Shown: positions 53,816-63,836, numbered from the stretch's first letter. The stretch: 64,000 nucleotides of DNA from Planctomycetota bacterium (GCA_002746535.1 NVWA01000021.1:16655-80654); one strand, 5' to 3'. A program made the numbers and translations. Notes: generated from the letters alone by a model not told the origin.

Positions 53816-54757
53816 TTATTTAATAAGTGGCTGTAGCTGATTTAAATACGCCAGTGTATTTTCCTTCAGCTTCATTTTTGAACCACTTAAATATAAATGA
53901 CCATTCTCATTAGAATATTTCCTAATTATTTCAGAAATATTTAAATATTTTATTTTTTGATCTTCGTCTAGAGTCTCTAATATCTTTTTTTCAAGAATAT
54001 TAGTCATGGCTGTATGAGCTCTTGCCCAAACAAACATCTCTTTATTGATATCATCCGCATGTGCTTTTTGAACAATTTTTGTAAGAGGGCAATTGTATTT
54101 AATGCCTTTAATATTCTTCATGTAACCGTTCATAACTAACTTTGAATTATGATTAAACAAAGATTTAAGTTTACTTCTTTGATCTTTATTTAAATTAAGA
54201 TTTGAAAAAGCAGGTCCGTAATTGACAAGAGTTTTGCTGTAATATGAGAATATATTTTTTAAATTTTTAGTAGGGTATTGAACCATAGCTAGTGCAACTG
54301 GAAGTTTCATTTGTTCAATAGTTAGTTTTTCAGGACTCTTATGTGCATTGACACTTTTTTCAGGAGACTCTTTATTGTTTAGATTGTCTTTATTGTCGCT
54401 TTTGACAATTGGTTCACGAGGATCAGCTTGCTTATTAATACTTTCAGCATTATTGCCATAGATAAAATAAAATATATTCGCAATAGTTAAGAGGGCAGCA
54501 ATGGATATTAAAGCATAAAGAACCTTGTGGGATTTTTTAACTGGCAAAGGTGTGATTGAATTTGAAGTCCTATCTGTTAAATAATCAGTTTCTTTTAATA
54601 AATCGTTGCTGACTATTCCAAAAAGAGCTTCATCATGCACCAAATCTAACAATTCAGTTTGGATATCTATATCTTCCTTAAGCAACAGATAAAACTCTTC
54701 TGATTCACCCTCAGACAAATCTTCACGTAGGTATTTATTCCAATAGGTTTCAATCAT
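53816..54757 (-). CDS. anti-sigma factor with periplasmic Spy-like domain
   Basis: 313 residues. Residues 1-90 are a cytoplasmic helical domain (WNKYLREDLSEGESEEFYLL is the FecR/zinc-less anti-sigma type seen in Planctomycetes), then one helix at about 82-104 (VLYALISIAALLTIANIFYF), a polar linker, and an outer domain from about 145. The outer domain holds LNLNKDQRSKLKSLF and ILETLDEDQKIKYLN, the LTxxQ-like motifs. It is homologous to the secreted protein downstream. It starts one base after the sigma factor's stop codon. By analogy with CnrX/RseA-type systems, it should hold the sigma factor until the outer domain senses stress. Confidence 0.8.
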   Translation of the reverse strand: MIETYWNKYLREDLSEGESEEFYLLLKEDIDIQTELLDLVHDEALFGIVSNDLLKETDYLTDRTSNSITPLPVKKSHKVLYALISIAALLTIANIFYFIYGNNAESINKQADPREPIVKSDNKDNLNNKESPEKSVNAHKSPEKLTIEQMKLPVALAMVQYPTKNLKNIFSYYSKTLVNYGPAFSNLNLNKDQRSKLKSLFNHNSKLVMNGYMKNIKGIKYNCPLTKIVQKAHADDINKEMFVWARAHTAMTNILEKKILETLDEDQKIKYLNISEIIRKYSNENGHLYLSGSKMKLKENTLAYLNQLQPLIK

Positions 54758-54758
54758 T

Positions 54759-55283
54759 TTAGTCTGTCATGCTCTTTAATTTTTTAGTAACACAGGTTTT
54801 CAAGGACTTCCGATACTTTAATAGTCTCAGTCTTATTGTATTTTCGGATATCTCCATTTGATTTGCTATTTCTCTTATAGATGTCTTCTCCCAATAGAAT
54901 GCATGAATCACCTTAATTATTTCTATCTTAAATTTTTTCATGCAATCTTTTAGGGCATTTATTTTCATTTCTTGGATTGACATGTCATTTTCTGATGATT
55001 TTGATTCAATGATTCTTGATATCAAGGCCTCTAAAGATTCGTCGCCAACTAAAGTAAGTTTTTTATTTTTTCTTAATCGTTCCATGCATTTTAAAAAAAC
55101 GATACGTTTAACCCATTGGGTTAGGCTGGTTCCTTCTTTAAATTTGGCTTGTTTTTCTATAACGACAATGTAGCTATCTTGAACAACATCTTCTGCCGCT
55201 GCCCAATCTTTTACAATTGCATAGGCATAGGCCACCATTGAATTCTTAAAGCCAAATGCTTCTTCAGCCAATTTGAAATTCAT
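54759..55283 (-). CDS. ECF RNA polymerase sigma factor
   Basis: 174 residues. Region 2 appears as AAAEDVVQDSYIVVIEKQAKF with TSLTQWVKRIVFLKCMERLR, and region 4 as TSIREIANQMEISENTIRLRLLKYRKSL (in two parts, the recognition helix being ISENTIRLRLLKYRKSL). The acidic AEDVVQDSY block identifies region 2.2. The class is the small ECF type common in Planctomycetes and Lentisphaerae. It is 17 bp downstream of the 482-residue gene on the same strand and one base before the anti-sigma gene. It probably drives its own operon. Confidence 0.93.
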   Translation of the reverse strand: MNFKLAEEAFGFKNSMVAYAYAIVKDWAAAEDVVQDSYIVVIEKQAKFKEGTSLTQWVKRIVFLKCMERLRKNKKLTLVGDESLEALISRIIESKSSENDMSIQEMKINALKDCMKKFKIEIIKVIHAFYWEKTSIREIANQMEISENTIRLRLLKYRKSLKTCVTKKLKSMTD

Positions 55284-55300
55284 TTGATCCGACCTTGCTA

Positions 55301-56749
55301 TTAATTTGTCTTATTCCATTTGATCCATTGATTGGCTGTTTGGAATTGCATACCCAGTGCCATGTTATTAAGTGCACCTACCAATCTAGATTGAACTCGA
55401 GTCACCCACAAAACTTTTACACTTAACACAATGCCTTCATGAACTGTGGAAACTACTGGTTTCAAAACACCATCTACTACATCATAATCACTTATATAAT
55501 TTCGAGAAGTAGTAAAGGCAACATAACCATCTACTTTTCCAGTTGATCCATTTAAGTTTCCTAGTGCCGCTAAAGCAATTGTTTTATCAGCTAATTCATA
55601 CATAAGATCAGCAGTACTTTCGGAAATATCTAAATTCTTGTGGTGCAAATACTTTGTAAGCATGAAAGGGAAATAACCCATATTTAAACTTTTAACAGTT
55701 TGTGTCGCTAAACTTTTAATATTGTTATCTTTATTGGAGATTGCCATGCTAATAACTGTAGGAAGTAATTCTCTTGAATTTAAATGTGTTGCTATTTCAA
55801 GAGCAAGACTAATTACAGCCTTTGGATTATCTGTTAAAAATGGTTTGATGGAGAAGTGTGTTATTTGATTATTGTTTACCCATTTCTTAATTTTCTTTTT
55901 TCTGAGATCAGCTTTATCGTTGGCGATATCTGAGATGAATTGAGCAATATCATTATTTACTATTTTATTTCTTGTTGAAAAATTAGTATTTTCAGAAGGT
56001 TTGAGTCCTATAGAAATCTTTCGGATATATTTTTGTAGGTCATTATTAAATAGATTTAATTCTGAAATGTTTGTAAGTACATTAGAGTCATTTAATAAAT
56101 TATTATTTATAAATTTTTTGTTTGTTGTTTTTAAATACGAATAAAGTAACCAGCTATGAGCATCAAATATTAATTTTTCCTTAGATTTTTTAGGATAAGT
56201 AACAACAGCTAAAATCTGTTTGATCTCAGGATTGCTTTTTTTGTCAGATAGTAGTAATGCTAGATAAAGATAGTTCCTTCTGCAAAAGGGATCTGTTAAG
56301 TTATTACTAGCTATATCTATGGCTATTCCTGATTGTAACCATTGACTTGAAATAGCTGAATTTTTTAAAAATATTTCGGCAATTGATTTCTTAAAATGAA
56401 ACTCAGCATAGTCTGATCCTAGAGGGTTTTTGTTTAAAAGTACCGTATTTTTCTTTTTGCTTTTCGCTGATACGATAAAAAATTCTTTATTTAAGGAGAT
56501 CATTTTAGGAAATTTTCTGCCATCGTAATAGTAATGTATATGTAATTTTGATGTTTTTAGCTTGAACTTGTTTAGAGACTCAGATAAATTCTGATAAACC
56601 TCATCTGTCCAGTTTTGAACTCGATTTGCATATACATTATTTTTAATATTGTGAATTTTTAGAATATAGGGTTTGGTGGAATCATCGGCAACAATATTGG
56701 CGAAAAAAAATATACCAAAAAAGTAAAGATACCATTGTTTTGAGATCAT
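55301..56749 (-). CDS. secreted protein, possible degenerate peptidase-MA domain with HEAT-like repeats
   Basis: 482 residues with a signal peptide (WYLYFFGIFFFANIVA). Residues 100-170 resemble the peptidase MA family's helix pair (HFKKSIAEIFLK then QWLQSGIAIDIAS, like WLxEGxAxxxS), but the catalytic HExxH reads HFKKS, so it should be inactive. Residues 300-420 are helical pairs (ISLALEIATHLNSRELLPTV, then IKSLATQTVKSL), like HEAT repeats. The C-terminus (470-482) is beta-rich upstream. It is the first gene of the sigma-factor operon. Whether it is the cargo or a sensor part of that system cannot be told. Confidence 0.7.
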   Translation of the reverse strand: MISKQWYLYFFGIFFFANIVADDSTKPYILKIHNIKNNVYANRVQNWTDEVYQNLSESLNKFKLKTSKLHIHYYYDGRKFPKMISLNKEFFIVSAKSKKKNTVLLNKNPLGSDYAEFHFKKSIAEIFLKNSAISSQWLQSGIAIDIASNNLTDPFCRRNYLYLALLLSDKKSNPEIKQILAVVTYPKKSKEKLIFDAHSWLLYSYLKTTNKKFINNNLLNDSNVLTNISELNLFNNDLQKYIRKISIGLKPSENTNFSTRNKIVNNDIAQFISDIANDKADLRKKKIKKWVNNNQITHFSIKPFLTDNPKAVISLALEIATHLNSRELLPTVISMAISNKDNNIKSLATQTVKSLNMGYFPFMLTKYLHHKNLDISESTADLMYELADKTIALAALGNLNGSTGKVDGYVAFTTSRNYISDYDVVDGVLKPVVSTVHEGIVLSVKVLWVTRVQSRLVGALNNMALGMQFQTANQWIKWNKTN

Positions 56750-56979
56750 TAATTTTCCTTAATAACATTAATTTTCTGTATAAGATAGATGACGTTTAAT
56801 ACCTGCATATGTTCCTTTTTTTGATGGAAATAAAGAAAAACCAAATTGATTGCAGTTTGAAAACTAAGGGCATATGTTAATTTGTTCAGATATATTGAAG
56901 AGTCATTTTGGGAATTTCTTTATCTTTTATGTCATTCCATGGCATTGCCTGTAAAATCCTGCCATTTTTTTGAGAGAGC

Positions 56980-58662
56980 ATGACTGGATTCCAATTTTTT
57001 AAAGATCTTAATTTATCTGATTCATTATTAAAATCGATTAATGAAAAAGGGTATGAAAAACCAACCCAAATTCAATCAGAAACAATTCCATTATTATTAG
57101 CAGGTTCAGATTTAATTGGGCAAGCTCAAACCGGAACGGGAAAAACGGCTGCCTTTGCTTTGCCTTTATTGGAAAAAATAGAGGAAGGTGCAAGCAAATT
57201 ACCTCAAATTTTGGTAATGGCTCCTACAAGAGAGCTTGCCATTCAAGTAGCGGAATCATTTCGAGTTTATGGAAAATATTTAACAAAATTTAATGTTGCG
57301 ACCATATATGGAGGTCAACATTATGATATTCAATTCAAACAATTGAAAAAAAATCCTCAGGTAGTTGTTGGTACTCCGGGCAGAATGTTGGATCACATTA
57401 ATCGTAAAACATTAAATTTAAATAATGTCAAAGGTTTTGTGTTAGATGAAGCTGATGAAATGTTAAAGATGGGCTTTATTGAAGACGTTGAGAAAGTTTT
57501 AGGATGTATTCATCAATCAGCCCAAATTGCTATGTTTTCAGCAACGATGCCACCAGCAATTAAAAAAATTGCAAAAAAGTATTTAAAAGATCCAGAAGAA
57601 GTTCATATTGCTTCAACGGAAAAGATATCAGAACAAATTGATCAGAAATATTTACCGCTAAAGAGCAATCAAAAAAACTCAGCTTTGATTAGGATTTTAG
57701 AAAGTGAAGAAATATCAGGTGCTTTAATATTTGTTAAAACGAAAGCTACAACAGTAAGTTTATCAGATGTATTAGAGACAAAAGGGTTTTCTGTATCGCC
57801 ATTAAATGGTGATATGACACAAAGTCATCGAGAAGAGACATTAAGAAGATTAAAAAATAGCAAACTAGATGTGATTGTAGCAACTGATGTAGCTGCAAGA
57901 GGTCTTGATGTTGAGCATTTAAATTTAGTCGTAAATTACGATATTCCTTTCGAAGCAGAATCTTATGTTCATCGAATTGGCAGAACCGGAAGAGCCGGTA
58001 GAGAAGGTAAAGCAATATCTTTTGTCACCAAACGCGATATAGGCTTGCTTAGAGCAATAGAAAGAACGGTGAAGAAGAAAATTGGTTTAATGAAACTTCC
58101 AACAGTAGATGATATCATTGAATTAAGAAGAGGTCGATTTAAACAAAAAATATATGACCAAATGAAGGATGTTGACTTAGACTTTTATAAAGCCATATTC
58201 GAGGAAATGATTGAAGAAGGTGATAAAGATCCACTTGATTTATCTGCGACGCTATGTTCTATGGCTCAAGGTGGCAATGCCTTGCAGTTATCTCAGAAAA
58301 TGGATGACATCAAAATATTAGATCCATTTGAAGATAGTAAATCAAAACGATCAAAACCAGATAGTAGAAGAAAAGGTAAAGGATCAAAAAAAGCATTTCA
58401 GAAAATTAAATTAAATACCTATAGAGTAGATTTGGGTAATGATGATGGGATTAGGAAAAGAGAACTTGTTAAGGCAATCATAAATGCTACCGGAATTGAT
58501 GGTGATTTTATTGGTAGAGTTGTCTTGAAGGATAAATATAGCACTGTAGATTTACCGGCTGATTTACCTAAAAAGAATTTAAATGATCTGAAAAATGCTT
58601 CCTACAAATCTAAAAAGTTAAATATTAAAAAATTTAACTCTACACCAAGAAAAGATAAGTAA
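56980..58662 (+). CDS. DEAD-box RNA helicase with C-terminal RNA-binding domain
   Basis: 560 residues. All helicase motifs are seen: the Q motif (GYEKPTQIQSETIP), AQTGTGKT, PTRELA, TPGRM, DEAD (VLDEADEMLKMG), SAT (MFSATMPP), and HRIGRTGRAGREG. Residues 460-545 form a DbpA-type RNA-binding domain (RVDLGNDDGIRKRELVKAII), as in DeaD/CsdA. A basic tail ends the protein. Family members remodel ribosomal RNA and mRNA, especially in cold. GAGAG precedes ATG 56980. It stands alone and ends one base before the opposing WecA-like gene. Confidence 0.96.
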   Translation: MTGFQFFKDLNLSDSLLKSINEKGYEKPTQIQSETIPLLLAGSDLIGQAQTGTGKTAAFALPLLEKIEEGASKLPQILVMAPTRELAIQVAESFRVYGKYLTKFNVATIYGGQHYDIQFKQLKKNPQVVVGTPGRMLDHINRKTLNLNNVKGFVLDEADEMLKMGFIEDVEKVLGCIHQSAQIAMFSATMPPAIKKIAKKYLKDPEEVHIASTEKISEQIDQKYLPLKSNQKNSALIRILESEEISGALIFVKTKATTVSLSDVLETKGFSVSPLNGDMTQSHREETLRRLKNSKLDVIVATDVAARGLDVEHLNLVVNYDIPFEAESYVHRIGRTGRAGREGKAISFVTKRDIGLLRAIERTVKKKIGLMKLPTVDDIIELRRGRFKQKIYDQMKDVDLDFYKAIFEEMIEEGDKDPLDLSATLCSMAQGGNALQLSQKMDDIKILDPFEDSKSKRSKPDSRRKGKGSKKAFQKIKLNTYRVDLGNDDGIRKRELVKAIINATGIDGDFIGRVVLKDKYSTVDLPADLPKKNLNDLKNASYKSKKLNIKKFNSTPRKDK

Positions 58663-58663
58663 T

Positions 58664-60106
58664 TTATTGTTTTATTTCAATCTGACTTAAAACAATATTT
58701 AAGTTTTGGCAGATAGTTTGTAGGCAAAGTTCTCGTTCGAGTTCAGCATTGTAAAATTCTTTGTTAATATATTGAAAATAAATTGTTCCTTTAATACCCG
58801 TCAATGAAAATTTTATATCTGTTTGTTCAGGTAAGACCTCATCACCAAGTTGAATAATAATCTTATCATCCATTCTAATGGCTAATCCTTTGATTTCATT
58901 TTCTTCCATTACCCATTGAAGTAAATGTTCAACTTCTGATACATTTTGCACAAGCTCAAGTTTTAAATCCATGAATTTTTGGAAATGTAATAGTGTTTTC
59001 GTTTTATTTTTTTGAAGTTTGGTGATTTCTGAAATGGCTTCTCTGTATTGAAACTTCTTATATATATACAGTAGAATGCCAATATAAAGAAGAGCCGTAG
59101 CTAATAATCCACCTTCATTTCGCCGAAAGATCATGATGCCACAAACACCACCACATAACCCAAGGAAATAAATGAATAAAACACTAATCTTGGGGTTCCA
59201 AGAAAAGTAAGTTAGCAGTTTATGATGGATATGAGATTTATCGGGTCTGAAGATACTGCTTCCTTTTGCCGTTCGTCGTATCACGGCTAAAGTGAAATCT
59301 AGAATAGGGTAAAATAAAATTGATATGGTTACGAACAATGACACACTATTGATAAAATGCTCACCATCAGGAGTCTTTAAACTAGGTGCTTTTAAAGCAA
59401 AAAGAGCTAAATTGTACCCGAGAAATAAACTGCCCGTGTCACCTAAAAATATTTTTGCTGGATTAAAATTATAAACTAAAAACCCTAGAAGTGAGCCTGT
59501 AAAAAGTAGGGATACAATCATATAATCAATTCTTTGGTGATACCAAAAAATATAAGCACAAGCAGCAAACGCAATTAAACAAATCCCTGATGCGGCACCA
59601 TCCATTCCATCGATCATGTTAACAGCATTGGTTGTGCCGACAATAACTAAAACCGTAAATGGGATAGAGATTAATCCCAGTTCGATTGATCCATCAATAA
59701 GTGGTAAGGATATTGATTCAATTCGCCAACCCATTAAACAAGCTAAGATAGCTGCACCAAATTGGAAAATGAATTTTTCTTTGGCGCCAAAACCAATGCG
59801 ATCATCTAGAAAACCGAGCATAATCATGATGAATGACCCACCTAATAATGCAATCCATTCTCGATTAAAAGATAAACCACTCTTAATAAAAAAATGATCT
59901 GTAGCGGGTGCTAAAATGGCAACTGTTATGAAAACAGCTAATCCACCTAAAAGTGGTATGGGTGTTTTATGAATTTTTCGTACACCTGGATGATCTACAA
60001 TATCTAATTTAATACCTAACTTTATTATAAATGGAGTCAGTATTAAGGTGCCAATAAAACCAGAAATAACGGCTGTGAATAAAATAGTCCAAAAAGACAA
60101 AAGCAA
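58664..60106 (-). CDS. MraY/WecA-family polyprenyl-phosphate N-acetylhexosaminyl-1-phosphate transferase
   Basis: 480 residues. About eleven helices carry the family marks: IVDHPGVRKIHKTPIPLLGG at the start, NAVNMIDGMDGAASG, IFLGDTGSLFLGY and RPDKSHIHHKLL (the C-terminal His motif of WecA/TagO). It transfers GlcNAc-1-phosphate or a related sugar phosphate to undecaprenyl phosphate, starting surface polysaccharide assembly. A soluble tail of about 120 residues follows the last helix, longer than usual. The start is TTG 60106, set by AGGA five bases before; no suitable ATG is near. Confidence 0.93.
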   Translation of the reverse strand: MLLSFWTILFTAVISGFIGTLILTPFIIKLGIKLDIVDHPGVRKIHKTPIPLLGGLAVFITVAILAPATDHFFIKSGLSFNREWIALLGGSFIMIMLGFLDDRIGFGAKEKFIFQFGAAILACLMGWRIESISLPLIDGSIELGLISIPFTVLVIVGTTNAVNMIDGMDGAASGICLIAFAACAYIFWYHQRIDYMIVSLLFTGSLLGFLVYNFNPAKIFLGDTGSLFLGYNLALFALKAPSLKTPDGEHFINSVSLFVTISILFYPILDFTLAVIRRTAKGSSIFRPDKSHIHHKLLTYFSWNPKISVLFIYFLGLCGGVCGIMIFRRNEGGLLATALLYIGILLYIYKKFQYREAISEITKLQKNKTKTLLHFQKFMDLKLELVQNVSEVEHLLQWVMEENEIKGLAIRMDDKIIIQLGDEVLPEQTDIKFSLTGIKGTIYFQYINKEFYNAELERELCLQTICQNLNIVLSQIEIKQ

Positions 60107-60344
60107 AGATTCCTAAGTATTTGTTTATTAGGGTGTCATTATAGTAATATCACATATAGAATCGAATTGAATTATTAAGTTAAGTATCAAATAATATAAG
60201 AATATATGGTTAAATAATTGTTCGTAATTTATGTCTGAATTTTGATATTAGCAAAATAATAAAAATTTAATCGATTAATTATTGAATTGAATTCTTTAGG
60301 TCTAAAATATTGATTTTATTTCAAATCAATTCGAAAGCCTATAT

Positions 60345-61865
60345 ATGGAAATTCCATTTTTATCTCCTCACCCACAAAAAATCAGATCAAATAACAAAAC
60401 GATGAAATTACCCATGAATATTTCTGTTAAATCAAATATCTCTAAAGATCCGCAATTAATTTTTTTGAAAAATGATTTAAAACAGTTAGGCGGAGTAAAG
60501 ATATTATCATCGGGGGGATTTCAGATTTCATTAATGAAGCAAAAAATTAAAGCCAAATCAGAAGAGGCTTATACTTTAGAAATTACTTCAAAAGGTGCAA
60601 AAATTAAATCGAACAGCAACAAAGGACTTTTTTATGGAATCCAAACATTTCTACAATTGTTTTTATTAAATGAAGATGGCAAAATACCATTAGTTTTAAT
60701 AGAGGATTGCCCACAATATAACACTCGTAGTTTTATGATTGATTTAGGTCGTTCAACATTTTCATTCGAATATATAAAAAGAATCATAAGAATATTGAGT
60801 CGATTAAAAATGAATACATTACACATCCATCTCTGCGATGATCAGTTAGGTGGATTAAGATTTAAAAAACTTCCCTTGGGAAAAGAGAATCCATATGCGA
60901 TTACTATTGCAGAATTAAAAAAAATTGTGACTTACGCTAGGAAATATCACGTTACCATAATACCTGAAGTTGAGTGTTGGGGTCATGCGGGTTCTATGAT
61001 TTATCATTACCCTGAATTGTTGGGTGGCCCTGGAATGTGGGGTGGAGCTAGTTTTGCCATTGGAGAGAAGTTATATGAATTGTTTGATAAAGTTTTTGAT
61101 GAGCTTATACCTGTATTAGAAAAAGATTGTCAAATTCATGTAGGATTAGATGAAGCTATATGGATATTGTGTAAAAGTATTCCTGAAGAAAAAAAGAAGG
61201 AATATACTCCGTCGACATTAGTTCAAAGAATTTATGAAATACTTGAATCTAAAGGAAAAAAATACAAGAAAAATATTAAAATGCATTTGTGGGCCGACCA
61301 TGGTGGACGTCCAATACCAAAACACATTCAAGATAAAGTTGTTGTTCAGCCGTGGATGTATTTTGAATGCAGAGAAGATGATATCACAGAAAAAATTAAA
61401 AGATTTAGTGGTAAAAACAAAACGCCATTTCTTATGGGAGGGGGGATGAGTTCAAGGCATTATCATGGTCATTTTGGAGCGACAAAAATTTGGTGTGAGA
61501 AAGGAATGAAGTCCCCTAATGTTGAAGGTGTCACTATTTGCATGTGGGAGGGAAATGACTTGTCAAGCCATATGGCTGGATTATATGGCGGTGCAAATTG
61601 TGCTTGGAATCCAAAAGCACCAAATTTAAATTATCAAAAAAATGATACGTATAGAGAGAAGTCTTATGGTTTGCTTGAATGGTACATGCGAACTTGGCAG
61701 CAAATATTTCAAGATGCTGATACAGAAGCCATCAATGAAGATAGAGGACCTGAAGTCAATAGGGGATTCTTTTGTTGGGGAAAAAATGCTGGCAAAGAAG
61801 TTGCGCCAACCGCAAATCTAACATTCGAGCGGGATATGACTGATGCTGAAAATATGGAACAGTAG
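60345..61865 (+). CDS. glycoside hydrolase family 20-like beta-N-acetylhexosaminidase
   Basis: 506 residues without a signal peptide. The N-terminal part holds a GH20b-type domain, followed by a TIM barrel that starts RSFMIDLGRSTFSFEYIKRI and MNTLHIHLCDDQLGG. The catalytic Asp-Glu pair is D269-E270 (HVGLDEAIW; most members read GGDE). PEVECWGHAG and HLWADHGGRP are further substrate-pocket segments. It removes terminal GlcNAc or GalNAc from glycans. A cytoplasmic location would suit recycling of imported disaccharides. It converges with an EamA transporter gene at 0 bp. Confidence 0.85.
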   Translation: MEIPFLSPHPQKIRSNNKTMKLPMNISVKSNISKDPQLIFLKNDLKQLGGVKILSSGGFQISLMKQKIKAKSEEAYTLEITSKGAKIKSNSNKGLFYGIQTFLQLFLLNEDGKIPLVLIEDCPQYNTRSFMIDLGRSTFSFEYIKRIIRILSRLKMNTLHIHLCDDQLGGLRFKKLPLGKENPYAITIAELKKIVTYARKYHVTIIPEVECWGHAGSMIYHYPELLGGPGMWGGASFAIGEKLYELFDKVFDELIPVLEKDCQIHVGLDEAIWILCKSIPEEKKKEYTPSTLVQRIYEILESKGKKYKKNIKMHLWADHGGRPIPKHIQDKVVVQPWMYFECREDDITEKIKRFSGKNKTPFLMGGGMSSRHYHGHFGATKIWCEKGMKSPNVEGVTICMWEGNDLSSHMAGLYGGANCAWNPKAPNLNYQKNDTYREKSYGLLEWYMRTWQQIFQDADTEAINEDRGPEVNRGFFCWGKNAGKEVAPTANLTFERDMTDAENMEQ

Positions 61866-62723
61866 TCATTTTGGTTTTATCGATATAACTCTAATCATTA
61901 ATAATATGCCGGTGATACCGAAAACTTGATTTGTGGTTAGCAATTCATTATCGAGCCAGCCCCAAGTCAATGCTATTATAGGAATAATATAACTTGTGAC
62001 AGAAGCAATCAGGGGACCTTCAATCATAACAATATTGTAAAACCAATACAAGGCAATGGCTGACATAAAAACACCTAAAATTAACAGTGAAAATATTGCT
62101 TCATTTAAATGCTCCTCACTTTTTATTTCAAAATATAATAAGTTTAAAGGAAGCAATACAATGGCTGCTAATGCAGAGCAAGTCATAGTAAATGGTAGCG
62201 GATCAACAGATTTGTAATATTTTTTAATGTAGATATTAGAGAGTGTGTAGCTGAGTGGTACTGTTAAAGCTAATAATATTCCTCCAATAGTAATTACATC
62301 TTTATCTAAACGATCGATGAAAAGTAAGAATGAAAAACATAATCCTCCGATGATACCAATTATTTGATATTTATTGATTGATCCTTCTAGAAGTAGGTAC
62401 GAAAAAAATAAAGTAAACAAGGGCAAGAACGCTAACATCATACCTATGAATCCACTGCCATAATCGCTTATTAAATACGGTTGAATAAAAAAAGGAAAAC
62501 AAAATCCAAAAATAATGACAAACCATAATTTTATAAATTCTTCTTTTTTGGGTATCCAGAATCTTTTTTTTATAACACAGATGATTAATAATGTTAAGCA
62601 TGCTATTAATACTCTAGACGTTGCGATTGTAATGGGGTGGAAAACTACTTCGGCTTTTTTCATCAGAAGAAATCCGGACCCCCAAATACATGCAATAATA
62701 AAAATATAAATTTGATTTTTCAA
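61866..62723 (-). CDS. EamA (DMT) family transporter
   Basis: 285 residues with ten hydrophobic helices in two EamA repeats. WGSGFLLMKKAEVVF-type start (IACIWGSGFLLMKK) is the usual first helix, and the second repeat begins LPLSYTLSNIYIKKYY (GLAAALLWA-like position). The end ITLIGGVLLAL-like pattern (VFGITGILLMIRVISI) completes it. The transported compound cannot be predicted. It converges with the hexosaminidase gene. Confidence 0.92.
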   Translation of the reverse strand: MKNQIYIFIIACIWGSGFLLMKKAEVVFHPITIATSRVLIACLTLLIICVIKKRFWIPKKEEFIKLWFVIIFGFCFPFFIQPYLISDYGSGFIGMMLAFLPLFTLFFSYLLLEGSINKYQIIGIIGGLCFSFLLFIDRLDKDVITIGGILLALTVPLSYTLSNIYIKKYYKSVDPLPFTMTCSALAAIVLLPLNLLYFEIKSEEHLNEAIFSLLILGVFMSAIALYWFYNIVMIEGPLIASVTSYIIPIIALTWGWLDNELLTTNQVFGITGILLMIRVISIKPK

Positions 62724-62835
62724 TAGATCAACTTAATGCAATAGTGTAAAAATATTAGTGGAGAAAATTTTATGATTGTACTTTTTTAGAATCGATTTAT
62801 AAATGATTTGTGGCAATTATTGAGATATATTATTT

Positions 62836-63153
62836 ATGCATGAAGATACGTTGAAAAAGATTATTGTTGTTGGCAATTACTCTAAAATACGAGATACGTT
62901 AATTAATATTGCTCAATACCCTGACAAACCTTTTGTTTTTATGAAAACAGGACTCTCAAAATGGGGCAATGGAGAAGTTTTTAAGTTTGGTTACCGATAT
63001 GAATCATCGAAAGAATTGCTTGCCGATAATAACTACACAATGTTCAAATTTAGAAATTTATCGAAAGTAGGTAATATCCAAATTTCTTTTAAGGCGCTGA
63101 ATGTTGTAATGGAAGATAAGATATTGAATTATCTGAAATCAACAACGATTTAA
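62836..63153 (+). CDS. small hypothetical protein
   Basis: 105 residues, no signal peptide or membrane helix, no family recognised. Composition and beta-alpha pattern (KKIIVVGNYSKIRDTLINI, then FKFGYRYESSKELL) look like a real folded protein. It converges with a lipoprotein gene. The start ATG 62836 lacks a strong Shine-Dalgarno site. Confidence 0.6.
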   Translation: MHEDTLKKIIVVGNYSKIRDTLINIAQYPDKPFVFMKTGLSKWGNGEVFKFGYRYESSKELLADNNYTMFKFRNLSKVGNIQISFKALNVVMEDKILNYLKSTTI

Positions 63154-63157
63154 GAAA

Positions 63158-63754
63158 TCAATCGGGAATTTGTTTGAGGGGTATTTGTTCTAATTCAATG
63201 ACTTTGTCATTTAGTTTTTTAATTTCTTTTTTTAAATCTTTAACTTCTATTATTAAATCTTTGATATATTGAGTTTTCTCTTTTAAATCGGTTGAATTTA
63301 ATTTTTCGCTATTTTTGTGGAATAGTTTTAATTTTTCATCAAGGCCAATATTTTTTTGTTGGTATTCATTGATGAGTTTATTTTTATCTTCTAAATTATT
63401 ATTTAATGACTTTTGTAATTTCTTTAGATTTAAAATCTCTAATGAGAGTGCTTTTTGTTTTTCTTCAAATGAATTTAAAGAGTTCTTTTTATTGTTAATC
63501 TCATCAAGTTGCTTAGCGATTACTGACTTTTGCAATTTTATTCTTTTGTTAGCGAAAATTAATTCAGATTTTAGTTTTTCTAAATCAATTGCTAAGGCAT
63601 TGCTATCGAGACTTTTTTTGATGAGATTCTGTGTTTCAACTTCTTTTGTTGTTATAGGTACATACGGTTTATCATTGTCAGATGGACAGCCGATTAATAA
63701 ATATCCAATCAGCAGACATAACAACAAATTGGTATAAATTCTTTTGAATTTCAT
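63158..63754 (-). CDS. coiled-coil lipoprotein
   Basis: 198 residues from ATG 63754 (in-frame TTG 63763). A signal with the lipobox L-I-G-C puts the lipidated Cys at residue 23. From about 45 to 190 the protein is one long charged coiled coil (LEKLKSELIFANKRIKLQKS, then EVKDLKKEIKKLNDKVIELE). No family recognised. It is probably an envelope spacer or tether. Confidence 0.75.
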   Translation of the reverse strand: MKFKRIYTNLLLCLLIGYLLIGCPSDNDKPYVPITTKEVETQNLIKKSLDSNALAIDLEKLKSELIFANKRIKLQKSVIAKQLDEINNKKNSLNSFEEKQKALSLEILNLKKLQKSLNNNLEDKNKLINEYQQKNIGLDEKLKLFHKNSEKLNSTDLKEKTQYIKDLIIEVKDLKKEIKKLNDKVIELEQIPLKQIPD

Positions 63755-63836
63755 TTGCTTCAATTTTTAAAATCAAACCTGAAAGTATATCTATTATTTA
63801 ATGAATCTCTATTGATATGTGAAATCCATAAAGTTA

